From Deltaproteobacteria bacterium (lineage in GTDB: Bacteria > Myxococcota_A > Polyangia > HGW-17), in NCBI GenBank assembly GCA_016937155.1, contig JAFGWM010000024.1, forward strand, positions 43,823-107,822: 64,000 nt of DNA. Direction: 5' to 3'. The translations under genes were made by a program, and so were the position numbers. Below the pieces are notes generated by a model. That model did no database searches. It saw only the letters and a program-made list of their open reading frames with translations, and had not been told where the DNA came from. Numbering within the stretch: position 1 is the first letter of the stretch; each line of letters begins with the position of its first letter. Below, in pieces: positions 8,621 through 17,402 of the stretch.

Positions 8621-9184
8621 ATGCTGATTGCCCCCAGAGATACCGGATGGCTGGAAGTTATTGCCGGCCCGATGTTCAGTGGAAAAACAGAGGAGTTGAT
8701 ACGAAGGCTCAGACTGGCTATGTATGCAAGACAGCGTGTGGTTGTATTCAAACCTTCACTTGACCAGCGTTTCAGTGAATCCGAAATTGTCAGCAGAAAT
8801 CAGATGAAACTGGAAAGTGTAAGTCTTACATCAACTGACGAAATACTTGCTCTAAGTGAGGACAAGGATGTAGTTGGAATTGATGAGGTTCAGTTCTTTG
8901 ATGAGTCAATTGTTGAAATAGCTGAACGTCTTGCAGCTATGAAAAAAAGGGTAATTATTGCCGGACTGGATCTTGATTTTAAAGCCATACCTTTTGACAA
9001 TGTTGCCAGACTCATGTGCCTTAGTGAATTTGTTACAAAAACTCTCGCAATATGCATGGTATGTGGAAATCCAGCATCAAGAAGCCAGCGTCTTGTTACC
9101 GGTGGTGAAGAACGGATACATGTTGGGGATGTGGAAAGCTACGAAGCCAGATGCAGACGATGTTTTTCCCCAAACCCCATTTGA
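8621..9184 (+). CDS. tdk: Thymidine kinase
   Basis: Phosphorylates thymidine with ATP in pyrimidine salvage; cytosolic. The 187 residues cover the type II thymidine kinase family completely. The P-loop is GPMFSGKTEEL near residue 18, the Walker-B-like segment is VVGIDEVQFF with the catalytic Glu before the FF pair, and the lasso/zinc domain shows CMVCG and CRRC. An AGGAGT box lies 10 bases before the ATG. It follows the ABC operon closely and converges with the aldolase gene. A second deoxynucleoside salvage enzyme is encoded at 17403-18803. Confidence 0.95.
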   Translation: MLIAPRDTGWLEVIAGPMFSGKTEELIRRLRLAMYARQRVVVFKPSLDQRFSESEIVSRNQMKLESVSLTSTDEILALSEDKDVVGIDEVQFFDESIVEIAERLAAMKKRVIIAGLDLDFKAIPFDNVARLMCLSEFVTKTLAICMVCGNPASRSQRLVTGGEERIHVGDVESYEARCRRCFSPNPI

Positions 9185-9270
9185 TTTACCTCCATACAAA
9201 TATCCTCTCCCATTAAATAGTTATTTCTTTGAGTTTTTTTACAGGGAAAGTCGTTTAATACTTATGAATT

Positions 9271-10254
9271 CTAGAGGAGTTCCTTACCATGACCGGCACT
9301 TCCGAGGACATTTCTGTTTTTGTGAATTATTAATTCTTTCAGAGCATCTCTTGCAGGTCCAAGATATTTTCTGGGATCAAATTCTGAAGGTTTGGTTGCA
9401 AGAACCTCTCTGATCTTCCCTGTCATTGCGAGTCTCCCATCACTATCGATATTTATCTTACACACAGCACTGGTGGCAGCTTTTCTAAGTTGATCCTCGG
9501 GAATACCAACGGCACCGTCAAGATTTCCGCCGTATTTATTTATCATCTGAACAAATTCCTGAACCACACTGGATGCTCCATGAAGAACAATGGGGAAGCC
9601 AGGTATTCTTTTCTCTATTTCTTCCAGAATATCAAATCTCAAAGGAGGAACAGTTTCCCCTTCCTTGAGTTTGAATTTATAAGCGCCATGGCTGGTTCCG
9701 ATTGAAATGGCAAGAGAGTCAACACCGGTTCTGGAAACAAAATCCTCAACTTCATCAGGATTTGTGTAATGACTCTTTTCAGACTGAACTTCATCCTCAA
9801 TACCGGCAAGAACACCAAGTTCGCCTTCAACAGTAACATCATAAGCATGAGCATATTCCACAACTTTTTTAGTGAGAGCGATATTTTCCTCATAAGGCAG
9901 ATGGCTACCATCAATCATGACAGATGAGAAACCTGTTTCAATACAGCTTTTTGCCAGTTCAAAGCTATCTCCATGATCAAGGTGAAGCACCACAGGAATC
10001 TGAAGACCAGCTTCCTTAGCCATTGCAACTGCTCCTTCAGCCATATAAGTAAGCAAAGTCTGGTTGGCATAAGCTCTTGCACCCTTGCTTACCTGAATAA
10101 TCACAGGGCTGTCACTTTCCGCACATCCCATAATGATAGCCTGAAGCTGTTCCATGTTATTAAAGTTATATGCAGGGATTGCGAACCCACCCTTGTGTGC
10201 GGCTTCAAACATTTTTCTTGAATTTACCAGACCAATATCTTTGTAATGAACCAT
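9271..10254 (-). CDS. fba: Class II fructose-bisphosphate aldolase
   Basis: Zinc-dependent aldolase that interconverts fructose-1,6-bisphosphate with dihydroxyacetone phosphate and glyceraldehyde-3-phosphate in glycolysis and gluconeogenesis. The 327 residues contain the metal/active-site segment VVLHLDHGDSFE, the VMIDGSHLPYEEN stretch, EGELGVLAG, the Gly-rich AISIGTSHGAYK loop and VLHGASSV with a zinc histidine. The sequence type suits the long class II (IIB-like) aldolases. The ATG at 10254 starts MVHYKDIG; an AAGGAAA stretch sits rather far upstream, so initiation may be modest. Related tagatose-bisphosphate aldolases share these motifs, but the length and active-site context favour fructose. 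Confidence 0.9.
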   Translation of the reverse strand: MVHYKDIGLVNSRKMFEAAHKGGFAIPAYNFNNMEQLQAIIMGCAESDSPVIIQVSKGARAYANQTLLTYMAEGAVAMAKEAGLQIPVVLHLDHGDSFELAKSCIETGFSSVMIDGSHLPYEENIALTKKVVEYAHAYDVTVEGELGVLAGIEDEVQSEKSHYTNPDEVEDFVSRTGVDSLAISIGTSHGAYKFKLKEGETVPPLRFDILEEIEKRIPGFPIVLHGASSVVQEFVQMINKYGGNLDGAVGIPEDQLRKAATSAVCKINIDSDGRLAMTGKIREVLATKPSEFDPRKYLGPARDALKELIIHKNRNVLGSAGHGKELL

Positions 10255-10316
10255 AATTTATCAACCCATTTCCTTTCGAAATATTTTTCTTTTATATTTT
10301 GAATTATTTTATGAAG

Positions 10317-11813
10317 TTATGGCATTATCGCACTGATGGCAAGAACTGTATATCCATCAGGCGTACGTACCTTGTAATTTGCGCTGCTTGTGATATCAAA
10401 TCTGAACCACACTGTAACTCCGGGATTTATAGTAATCGTTCCAGGAACAGAAAACTTGAATGTCGTGGAGAAGTTGGTGCTAGCTGCAGGATAATACCCG
10501 GGAAGCCAGAAGGGATAGTCCTCTTGAGTCTCTAATACCACTGTTGAATTATAGTAATCATTTTCATTGGAGGAGTCACCGGTCTGACCGGAAGTATCGA
10601 GATCCACATCAAAATATACGATTCCATCAGAACCTGTGTATGTATTCAAACCGGGGATACCATTTCCGATGTGATGATTGAAAGTAACTATAATCGGACT
10701 TGCAGGATCAATACTGTTTTCTTCCACCAGAGAAACGCTAAGATCTCCATCCACGGGAGTGAAAACAGCAACAGATCTTTCAACGAAATACATCGAATCA
10801 GGAGTGGTTGCATAAACCCTCAGATAATACTTTTCATTAAATTCAATATCCTCAGGAAGATCAAAATAAATCAGAGATCCCTGTACTGTGGGTTCTATAA
10901 GCCATGATGCGCCACCCTGAGTTTTTTCCATAAGTTCAACTTCGATAGTGTCTTCACTGACTTCTCTACTGAAATTAATGTAAACGGTGTCTCCTGGACC
11001 GTAGGTCCCAGGAAAAATCGTTGAACCTGTAAAATACGGCATAGTGGAATCAGAAATGGAGAGAGAACCACTGTATACCCTTGAAAGTTTGATAACCTTA
11101 ATTGTTTCAGAATTAGTCCTAAGGTTGTAACTGACTGTGGTGCCGTTAAAATCAGGGTATCCGTCACCATCTGAATCATACTCGGAAATATTGACGGTAA
11201 CAGCATTATCAGAATAAATCTGATTTGTCGCAGGAAGTTCATCAAACTGAACAATACCCAGAGTATTTGTGTTCTGGCTATCAGTTGTCTGACCCTGTCC
11301 ATAAAAGTTTCCCCACTGATCAATGGTGACAAAAACCGGGTCAGCATTAACCTGCACAGGAATACCCTCCACAGGCCTGCCATCATCATCAATTACTCTG
11401 AGTCTCAATACGCCTGTGCTGTTTACAAGCCAGGTTGGAGGCACAGTGGCTGTGGGGGATGCATAGGGAGTATCCGATTCGGATTCGCTGAAGGATACCA
11501 CCTGTCTGGCGCTGTAATAATTTTCGGCATCATAAAGTACCACAATATTTCCAGTGGCAGGAACATCTGCAATGGAATAAATACCTGTTTCATCTGTAGT
11601 AACAGTAAATACATTTCCTCCACTGATTACTGTCACTTCTACTCCTGCAAGTGGAGCATCTGTTGATGCATCAAATATCACTCCACCTACAGTTCCGATT
11701 ATTTCCACCGGATTTACTGTAATATTTTCATCGAATGTCTGTTTTCCATCATCACATGCTGAAAATAACCCCAGCAGCAAAGCTAACAAAATACCAATTC
11801 TAACATTTCTCAT
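10317..11813 (-). CDS. Modular lipoprotein with carboxypeptidase-regulatory-like and Ig-like domains
   Basis: A 498-residue surface or periplasmic lipoprotein. The signal peptide ends in LLGLFSAC, a lipobox, followed by Asp-Asp. A carboxypeptidase-regulatory-like fold (about residues 40-110; GGVIFDASTDAPLAGVEV...DETGIYSI) is followed by a second beta-sandwich (RVIDDDGRPVEGIPV) with a calcium-like DSDGDGYPD loop. Big_5-like Ig modules come next (IFPGTYGPGDTVYINFSREV). No catalytic domain is visible, so a structural or adhesive role is likely. The ATG at 11813 has AGGAGG seven bases upstream; a GTG one codon earlier is less well spaced. It lies 45 bases after the PEGA gene and is probably co-transcribed with it. 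Confidence 0.75.
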   Translation of the reverse strand: MRNVRIGILLALLLGLFSACDDGKQTFDENITVNPVEIIGTVGGVIFDASTDAPLAGVEVTVISGGNVFTVTTDETGIYSIADVPATGNIVVLYDAENYYSARQVVSFSESESDTPYASPTATVPPTWLVNSTGVLRLRVIDDDGRPVEGIPVQVNADPVFVTIDQWGNFYGQGQTTDSQNTNTLGIVQFDELPATNQIYSDNAVTVNISEYDSDGDGYPDFNGTTVSYNLRTNSETIKVIKLSRVYSGSLSISDSTMPYFTGSTIFPGTYGPGDTVYINFSREVSEDTIEVELMEKTQGGASWLIEPTVQGSLIYFDLPEDIEFNEKYYLRVYATTPDSMYFVERSVAVFTPVDGDLSVSLVEENSIDPASPIIVTFNHHIGNGIPGLNTYTGSDGIVYFDVDLDTSGQTGDSSNENDYYNSTVVLETQEDYPFWLPGYYPAASTNFSTTFKFSVPGTITINPGVTVWFRFDITSSANYKVRTPDGYTVLAISAIMP

Positions 11814-11858
11814 CACTGGTCCTCCTGAGAGTTAAAAACCCTTTAATAAATTAAATTC

Positions 11859-13121
11859 CTATCTTAAAAGTTTAGCTCCGGTACGGGGATAATATTCCGA
11901 TCCCGAAGTGGCAATTATTATCGCAGTGATTGTTCCAGCAACAATCACGCCACCAATCCCCCCCACTGCAGGCCAGAAATATCTGCTCTGGGGAATTTTC
12001 TTCAAACTACTGAACATCACCGATAAAGCACCTGGTTTTTTCTTCTTTTTCGGCCATTTCCCATTTAGAGGCACACCGGTAAACAACCTCTTTATAAAAT
12101 GTCGCTGCTCCTCAGGTGTTGAATTCACGGCGTCAAATGTCTTTTTTATTTCATTCAGTTTGCTTGACAGCCTTGAATCAAAAAGGAATGCAGTAACTTC
12201 AACCGAATTTGTTCCGGCAACCTTCATTATCATGTATACCATCATATCAACTTTGGCTTTTCTACAACTGTCGAGGATATTTTTTCCCGCACTCTTGTGT
12301 GAAAGCTCCATTCTTGAGTTGATGAGACTGTTCAGAATACCGGTTTTATTGGGTTTCATCACAATATGAAGGGTTTTACCGGTTTTTGCATCAATGGAAA
12401 AGTCCTCCACAGCCACTTCATATCCCGGAAGGGTGGCAACAATAACAACATTTCCATGAGGTGCACTTTTAAAGGTGACTGGAGCGGCACCCTTCATTTT
12501 AGTCTTATAATAAATTGTAGCCCCCGGAGGCTCTGTTGTAACAACAAGCTTTCCTCTGCCTTTTTCAAGAAAACCTTCTCTTACTTTCTTAACAAAGGTC
12601 GCCATCTGATCAGGAAATGATTTTTCATCTGCTTTTGGTTTCCATGCCAGATATTTAAGGAGATATTTTTCTGCGGCAGTTTTATCATTCAGAAAATATG
12701 AAAAAGCCGCAAGATTTTTAAGAGTATTACGGAACTTCTTCTTTCCTTTTTTTCCTTCCATCGCAAGAGCATAATGGTTTTTTTCATAGACTTCCATAGC
12801 CTTGCTGAAATTATCATATGCACTCTGCAGATCCCCAGCCTTACCTGCTTTCTTACCTGCCTTGTAGAAAGCAGCTCCTTCCAGAAGCTGGTCACTTGCA
12901 GGAAGAGGCATCGAAAGGGAAACCTGTTTCCATTCAATTATTTCACTGTATCCTAAAGCCCCCTCCATGGAACTTTTAAACTTCAGAATTGCATCAGATG
13001 ATTTTCCCTCAATGAAAAAATGAGAACTGACCTGAGGTTTTGGAGAAGTCTTCTGAGCATTGGAATTTCCATGATATAAATGGAAAGAAAGAAATATGAT
13101 CAGATAAGAAAAATGTCTCAT
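11859..13121 (-). CDS. PEGA-domain envelope protein with TPR-like region
   Basis: A 420-residue exported protein. The ATG at 13121 places a hydrophobic signal segment (MRHFSYLIIFLSFHLYHG) at the very start; an alternative ATG at 13166 would bury it. Residues about 75-165 are helical and TPR-like (KAGDLQSAYDNFSKAMEVYEKN). A PEGA domain follows (about 170-240; GKLVVTTEPPGATIYY...PHGNVVIVATLPGYE), a small beta fold found on surface proteins. Near the C-terminus a Gly/Ile-rich segment (PAVGGIGGVIVAGTITAIIIA) forms a membrane helix with a short tail. Such TPR-PEGA-TM layouts are frequent in myxobacteria-type genomes and remain unassigned. It is followed by the lipoprotein gene. Confidence 0.72.
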   Translation of the reverse strand: MRHFSYLIIFLSFHLYHGNSNAQKTSPKPQVSSHFFIEGKSSDAILKFKSSMEGALGYSEIIEWKQVSLSMPLPASDQLLEGAAFYKAGKKAGKAGDLQSAYDNFSKAMEVYEKNHYALAMEGKKGKKKFRNTLKNLAAFSYFLNDKTAAEKYLLKYLAWKPKADEKSFPDQMATFVKKVREGFLEKGRGKLVVTTEPPGATIYYKTKMKGAAPVTFKSAPHGNVVIVATLPGYEVAVEDFSIDAKTGKTLHIVMKPNKTGILNSLINSRMELSHKSAGKNILDSCRKAKVDMMVYMIMKVAGTNSVEVTAFLFDSRLSSKLNEIKKTFDAVNSTPEEQRHFIKRLFTGVPLNGKWPKKKKKPGALSVMFSSLKKIPQSRYFWPAVGGIGGVIVAGTITAIIIATSGSEYYPRTGAKLLR

Positions 13122-13325
13122 TATAGTTACCACAATTTCCGTAATGGAATAAGTTATCCCTTCCACTACATCTTTTCAGAGATGAAATAATACCTGCCCT
13201 GAGGATAAATTGCAAATAGTAAAAAAACAGGTTGTTTAGTCTCTGTTTTACCGCAATACTTCCAGAAACCGGGAGTTTATTCAATTTTCTATTCCTGGTA
13301 ACAATATAATTCAGGAGAGACAGCA

Positions 13326-14915
13326 ATGTCTATTGATGTAGATGTAACTGCAAATTCAGATGTTGAAATAACTGTTGTCAGCGACCTGCATATCGGTGCA
13401 GGAAGAAGACAGGAAACTGCTTCGTTCTCCAGACATGAAGAATTTTTTTATGATGTTGAATTTTCTCTTTTTGTGGATCACCTGATTCAGAATTCAAAAA
13501 CCAGCGGGAAACCACATATTCTTGTCCTCAATGGAGATGTTATGGATTTTCTTTCCGTCACTGATGTCCCGGTTCGGGAAGAAATAGAATCCATGAATAT
13601 TCCTGTCACCAGAAATGAAATGAAGTTTGGACTTGGAAGCAGCGAAAACAAGGCATTATGGAAAACCAGAATCATCCTGAAGGGTCACAGCGATTTTTTC
13701 ATGGCTTTAGCCAGATTCCTGATGGAAGGTCACAGGGTTGTCTACATCAGAGGAAATCATGATCTTGAAATTTACTGGGAGAAAGTAAAAACCGAACTTG
13801 AAACCTTTTTAAAAAATTGCCTGATAAAACTTGGCAGCACGGATGGAAGTGAAATTTCCGGATGGGAAGTCAGGCAATGGTTCTTTTTTGAAAACGGGGT
13901 TTATATTGAACATGGGAATCAGTATGATGAGACAAACGTCATCACAAGCCCGCTTTGTCCACTGCTTCCTGATGGAGCCTATGGCGGAAAGGAACTTTTA
14001 CTCGATTACCCTGTTGGAAGCCTTTTCGCCAGATTTGTTTACGGTCCAATCCGTGGGCTTGATCCTTACAGAACCCATGTTATAAGCCTTGCTCAGTATC
14101 TCAGTGTAATGAGGACTTATAACCTGTGGGATTTCATAAGAACTCTTCACCTCAACTTTCCGTTTTTCCTGAGAGCAATAAGAAATTCTCTTGAAACCGG
14201 GGGAACCAAAGCTAGAGAATTTTTAAAAAGGCACATCATTGAAAGAAAGACACGTGCTCAGTTAGCCGGGATAAATGAAAAACAGCTTAAAAAAATTGAT
14301 TCCCTGAGAGCTCTTCCCCTTGGTCACAGTGGATACGAAATTTTTATAAGAATGTTTAGACCATTTCTGATTCAAATGATCATTCTTTTTTTCCTGGTGA
14401 TCACATCAATCTTCGGCTGGATTTTAACATTTACAACACTCTCTTCAATACTTTCCCACAGCGTTTTTGGCAAAGCCTCCACCATAAGTGTGCTGGCAGT
14501 TCTAACATTTGTGGGAATATTCTTTCTGTTTGCCAAAATTGGTAAAGCTATTTATTCTTACGAGGATCCACTGATAATAAATACCAGAAAGAATGCCGGA
14601 AAAATTTCAGAAATAATCAAACCGAGAGTCATCGTTATGGGGCATACCCATGTTTGCGAAAAAGTTATTTTTCCAAATGGATGCATATATATAAACACTG
14701 GTACATGGATACCCTATCCCGGGCCATGGGACCTGCTTAAACAAAGAGCGCGTCAGTTTACTTTCTGTCGCATAAGCTCTGATAATTATGAGCTTCTTCA
14801 ATGGGATCCCGTATTGAGGTTGCCTGTTCCTCCACTTATTCTGGAAAATTCCAGAAAGAATCCCTGGGAAAAGGTCATCGGAGATGATTTCATTCCTCCG
14901 GAAGAAAAAAATTAA
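13326..14915 (+). CDS. Membrane-linked calcineurin-like metallophosphoesterase
   Basis: A 529-residue phosphoesterase. All metal-ligand motifs are visible: DLH (about 20-22), GDVMDF (about 73), GNHD (about 143-146), a His in EHGNQYD, and the distal GHTHV (about 439). Two hydrophobic segments (about 345-375 and 390-410) sit between the core motifs and the GHTH motif, so this enzyme is probably anchored in the inner membrane. The substrate cannot be read from sequence; related enzymes act on nucleotides, UDP-diacylglucosamine or phospholipids. AGGAGAG lies upstream of the ATG at 13326. It is divergent from the PEGA gene. Confidence 0.82.
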   Translation: MSIDVDVTANSDVEITVVSDLHIGAGRRQETASFSRHEEFFYDVEFSLFVDHLIQNSKTSGKPHILVLNGDVMDFLSVTDVPVREEIESMNIPVTRNEMKFGLGSSENKALWKTRIILKGHSDFFMALARFLMEGHRVVYIRGNHDLEIYWEKVKTELETFLKNCLIKLGSTDGSEISGWEVRQWFFFENGVYIEHGNQYDETNVITSPLCPLLPDGAYGGKELLLDYPVGSLFARFVYGPIRGLDPYRTHVISLAQYLSVMRTYNLWDFIRTLHLNFPFFLRAIRNSLETGGTKAREFLKRHIIERKTRAQLAGINEKQLKKIDSLRALPLGHSGYEIFIRMFRPFLIQMIILFFLVITSIFGWILTFTTLSSILSHSVFGKASTISVLAVLTFVGIFFLFAKIGKAIYSYEDPLIINTRKNAGKISEIIKPRVIVMGHTHVCEKVIFPNGCIYINTGTWIPYPGPWDLLKQRARQFTFCRISSDNYELLQWDPVLRLPVPPLILENSRKNPWEKVIGDDFIPPEEKN

Positions 14916-15060
14916 GTCAGTTGTGATTTTTTTCTCTTCATCACGATTGACTTGGCAGTTTCAGTGATTATCTGTCATTGTCGTAATTTTAAAGGTTTTA
15001 TTACCTGAAAATATTAATTTTGTACTTTGTACTTTTTACTTTTTATATTGGAGGTTTGAA

Positions 15061-15333
15061 ATGAAAGTAGTTCCTTTTGACGAAAGAGTTGTTGTTGAAC
15101 ATGAAGAACAGGATATCAAAGAAGTAGGTGGAATTATCATCCCTGAAAGTGTAAAGGAAAAACCCCAATACGGAAAAATCTGTGCGGTGGGTACCGGAGA
15201 ACTTATCAGCGCCATGGTTAAAGTCGGAGATAAAATTCTTTACAATAAGTATGCTGGAAGTGAATTTGAACTTGACGGCAAAAAAATACTTATTATTTCC
15301 AAGGACGATATTCTCGCTAAAATTTCCGAATAA
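15061..15333 (+). CDS. groES: Co-chaperonin GroES (Cpn10)
   Basis: Ninety residues matching GroES along its length: PFDERVVVEHEE at the N-terminus, the mobile loop GGIIIPESVKEKPQYG, the VGDKILYNKYAGSE segment and a final KDDILAKI. GroES forms the heptameric lid of the GroEL folding chamber in the cytosol. GGAGG lies 8 bases before the ATG. Unusually, groEL does not follow; the next gene encodes a B12/radical-SAM-like protein. I found no CIRCE operator in the 145 bases upstream, which instead contain short TACTTTxTACTTT repeats. GroEL must be elsewhere in the genome. Confidence 0.95.
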   Translation: MKVVPFDERVVVEHEEQDIKEVGGIIIPESVKEKPQYGKICAVGTGELISAMVKVGDKILYNKYAGSEFELDGKKILIISKDDILAKISE

Positions 15334-15379
15334 AAAAATTTCTTCACCTTTTTTTTCCCCTTAATATTCAAATCTTTCA

Positions 15380-15421
15380 CGCCGAAAATCATCATTATGT
15401 AACGATGATGGCGCCATTTTT
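15380..15421 (+). terminator. Possible intrinsic terminator after groES
   Basis: A bulged hairpin is formed by CGCC (15380-15383) with GGCG (15410-15413) and an inner CATC...GATG stem. TTTTT follows shortly after at 15417-15421. It would separate groES from the downstream gene. The internal loops make this a weak call. Confidence 0.35.
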
Positions 15422-15483
15422 ACACTCAATGGATAATATAAGAGAGTTGATGTTGACAAACAACTTCTCAAGGAGTGTATTTG

Positions 15484-16959
15484 ATGGCCCTAAATTCTCA
15501 ACTCCCTTCAAAGAAATTTAAAAATACAAACAAAAAAGTTTCCATTGTGATTCCTTCCCTAGGTGTAAAAAATCTTACTCCTGAAATGGATCTGAAATTC
15601 ACCTGGTTTGTACAACTTGCCACTGAACTGGATGGCCATGGTATTGAAACTGTTGTATATAATGAAAATTACTCCATAATTGACTATCTTGAACTGTTAC
15701 ATTCTTCCCTGGTGATAATTGACGTTGATGCCCCACACGCCATGAAAGGATATGCTCTTGCTGATGCATTACAACGGGAGGGAGTAAATTGCATGATACA
15801 TACTGCTTCTTCCATCGACCTCATCAGAGAATCTCTTGAAGTCTGCTCTAGGGTGACTGATACTTCGGACAATCAGAAACTTAAATCCTTTGCCATTGAA
15901 ATTCTCAAAGGGGAAATGATTGCTGATGAAAATTTCTTTACAGATTTTTCACTCATTGCAAAATCAAGGGAATTTATCAGGAAAACTGAGTCTGTATTTT
16001 CACAGACTATTCCAGATTTTTTTCTTGTTCACTCATGGGATGAACATCACGCCCTCAAACGCCCCAGAATACCCGTGGTATTTTGGGAAAACCGTCCTGT
16101 TTCATCTATTCTGGAGGAAATAAAAATATACCGGAATGAAAAAGTTCAATTTGTTTTTTCCGGTCCGGATCTTATGAAGAATGTGGATCTAATGAAGTCC
16201 TTCCTTGAAAGTATTTCTTCAATGAGAGAAATATCCCATTCCAACTGGTCAGCAACAATACCACCATCATTTGCATCAGATGATGAACTTGCATCTCTGA
16301 TGAAGAGAACAGGCTGCAGTGGAATTGATTTTGAGTTCAGATCCCCCGACGATATAAATTTTTCAGGTAATGCAACAGGTTATAATCCCGGAGATCTGAT
16401 GAAAAACATAAAAAATATTAACTCCCGCAACATCAATGTTAAGGGGATCTTCACATGTGGATTTGAGAGTGAAACTATGGACTCACTCAGACAGTTGCTG
16501 GAATTTGCACTTGAATCTGGTGTTAATGATGCCGAATTCAATCTTCATACAGCACTTCCTGGCTCTCAGGAATACAAAAGTCTCGAACTGGATGGAAAAA
16601 TAACTGTCTCGAACTGGTCACTTTATGATGGAAAACACGTAACTCTTACCAGCACATCGGTTTCTCCATGGGAACTTCAGGCATTTCTTTCTATGGCAGA
16701 ACGAAAATTTTATACCCCCAAAAGGCTTATGTCCAATATGCTGAGAGGTCACTTCTTAGTCGCAGCGGAAATGTTTACTCATAGAAATTCAGGCTTAAAT
16801 ATGAGTAAAATAAATTCGCTTTTCAAAGCTGCACTCAGGATTTCCAGAAAAAATCCGTCTGTTCCATTCAGGTTTGATCTTAAACCTGCTTTCACGGATA
16901 TATACAGACATGTTAAAATCGCCTCAGGAATTCTGGGACTCGCTCAAATGGCCAACTGA
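15484..16959 (+). CDS. B12-binding/radical-SAM-like protein lacking the iron-sulfur cysteines
   Basis: A 491-residue protein laid out like a class B (cobalamin-binding) radical SAM enzyme. Residues about 15-170 resemble the B12-binding domain (SLVIIDVDAPHAMKGYALAD, then an ILKGE linker). Residues 200-400 follow the radical SAM barrel pattern: NRPVSSILEEIKIY, VFSGPDLMKNV, TGCSGIDFEFRS, GIFTCGFESETMDSL, LPGSQEYKSL and W-x-LYDGKHV. The CxxxCxxC loop that should come just before NRPVSSI is missing. The only cysteines are at 103, 121, 278 and 325, none in that spacing. The frame is open throughout, so it is not a simple pseudogene. AGGAG lies eight bases before the ATG at 15484. A non-catalytic or binding role is inferred. 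Confidence 0.6.
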   Translation: MALNSQLPSKKFKNTNKKVSIVIPSLGVKNLTPEMDLKFTWFVQLATELDGHGIETVVYNENYSIIDYLELLHSSLVIIDVDAPHAMKGYALADALQREGVNCMIHTASSIDLIRESLEVCSRVTDTSDNQKLKSFAIEILKGEMIADENFFTDFSLIAKSREFIRKTESVFSQTIPDFFLVHSWDEHHALKRPRIPVVFWENRPVSSILEEIKIYRNEKVQFVFSGPDLMKNVDLMKSFLESISSMREISHSNWSATIPPSFASDDELASLMKRTGCSGIDFEFRSPDDINFSGNATGYNPGDLMKNIKNINSRNINVKGIFTCGFESETMDSLRQLLEFALESGVNDAEFNLHTALPGSQEYKSLELDGKITVSNWSLYDGKHVTLTSTSVSPWELQAFLSMAERKFYTPKRLMSNMLRGHFLVAAEMFTHRNSGLNMSKINSLFKAALRISRKNPSVPFRFDLKPAFTDIYRHVKIASGILGLAQMAN

Positions 16960-17402
16960 CTTCTATTTTATTCACTATCGGAATACCACGACATCGGGGA
17001 TCTCTTTATTTGTGAACTGCTAAAATTTCTTCAGTAATAATTTTCTGTCTGTACAGCAAAGTTATTGAAATTAATACTTCTTTGAATTTAGCACATGCTT
17101 TCCAACAAACATATGTATTATCAAAAAGTTAGAAAATTCTGGCAATTCAACCTTTAGTAAGGGCTTACTTTGCTTTTTAAAATCCATTGAAATCTTAGAG
17201 CTGAATGACTCTTGCTTGAATTGATGAATTTCATTTGCTACATAACATAGCAACTACCTGATACTCACTAGGTTCATTGCTTTTGCCGGCAATATAAAAC
17301 AGGCACCTGACAGTGCTTTTGTCTGAACCTTACATTTCGGGAAAAATGATAATCAGTGAGTTTCTATTTACCAGAAATTCAAAGCCGGACAGGACAGGAA
17401 AT
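16960..17402. other. Intergenic stretch without a recognised gene
   Basis: 443 bases between the radical-SAM-like gene and the double kinase. The only structure seen is an inverted repeat AGTAAG-GG-CTTACT at 17156-17169, followed by a T-rich run. A 60-codon minus-strand frame here has no ribosome site and no family match. No tRNA fold was found. Confidence 0.5.

Noticed and set aside
14916..15060. CIRCE or sigma32-type control upstream of groES
   Set aside because: No TTAGCACTC-N9-GAGTGCTAA and no clear heat-shock -35/-10; only weak TTGACT and short repeats are present.
15484..16959. Pseudogene by frameshift in the radical-SAM-like gene
   Set aside because: The frame is open and well conserved on both sides of the missing loop, with a good ribosome site; a functional, cluster-less protein is more likely.
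17071..17253. 60-codon minus-strand frame in the intergenic gap
   Set aside because: No ribosome site, no recognisable motif and low-complexity composition.
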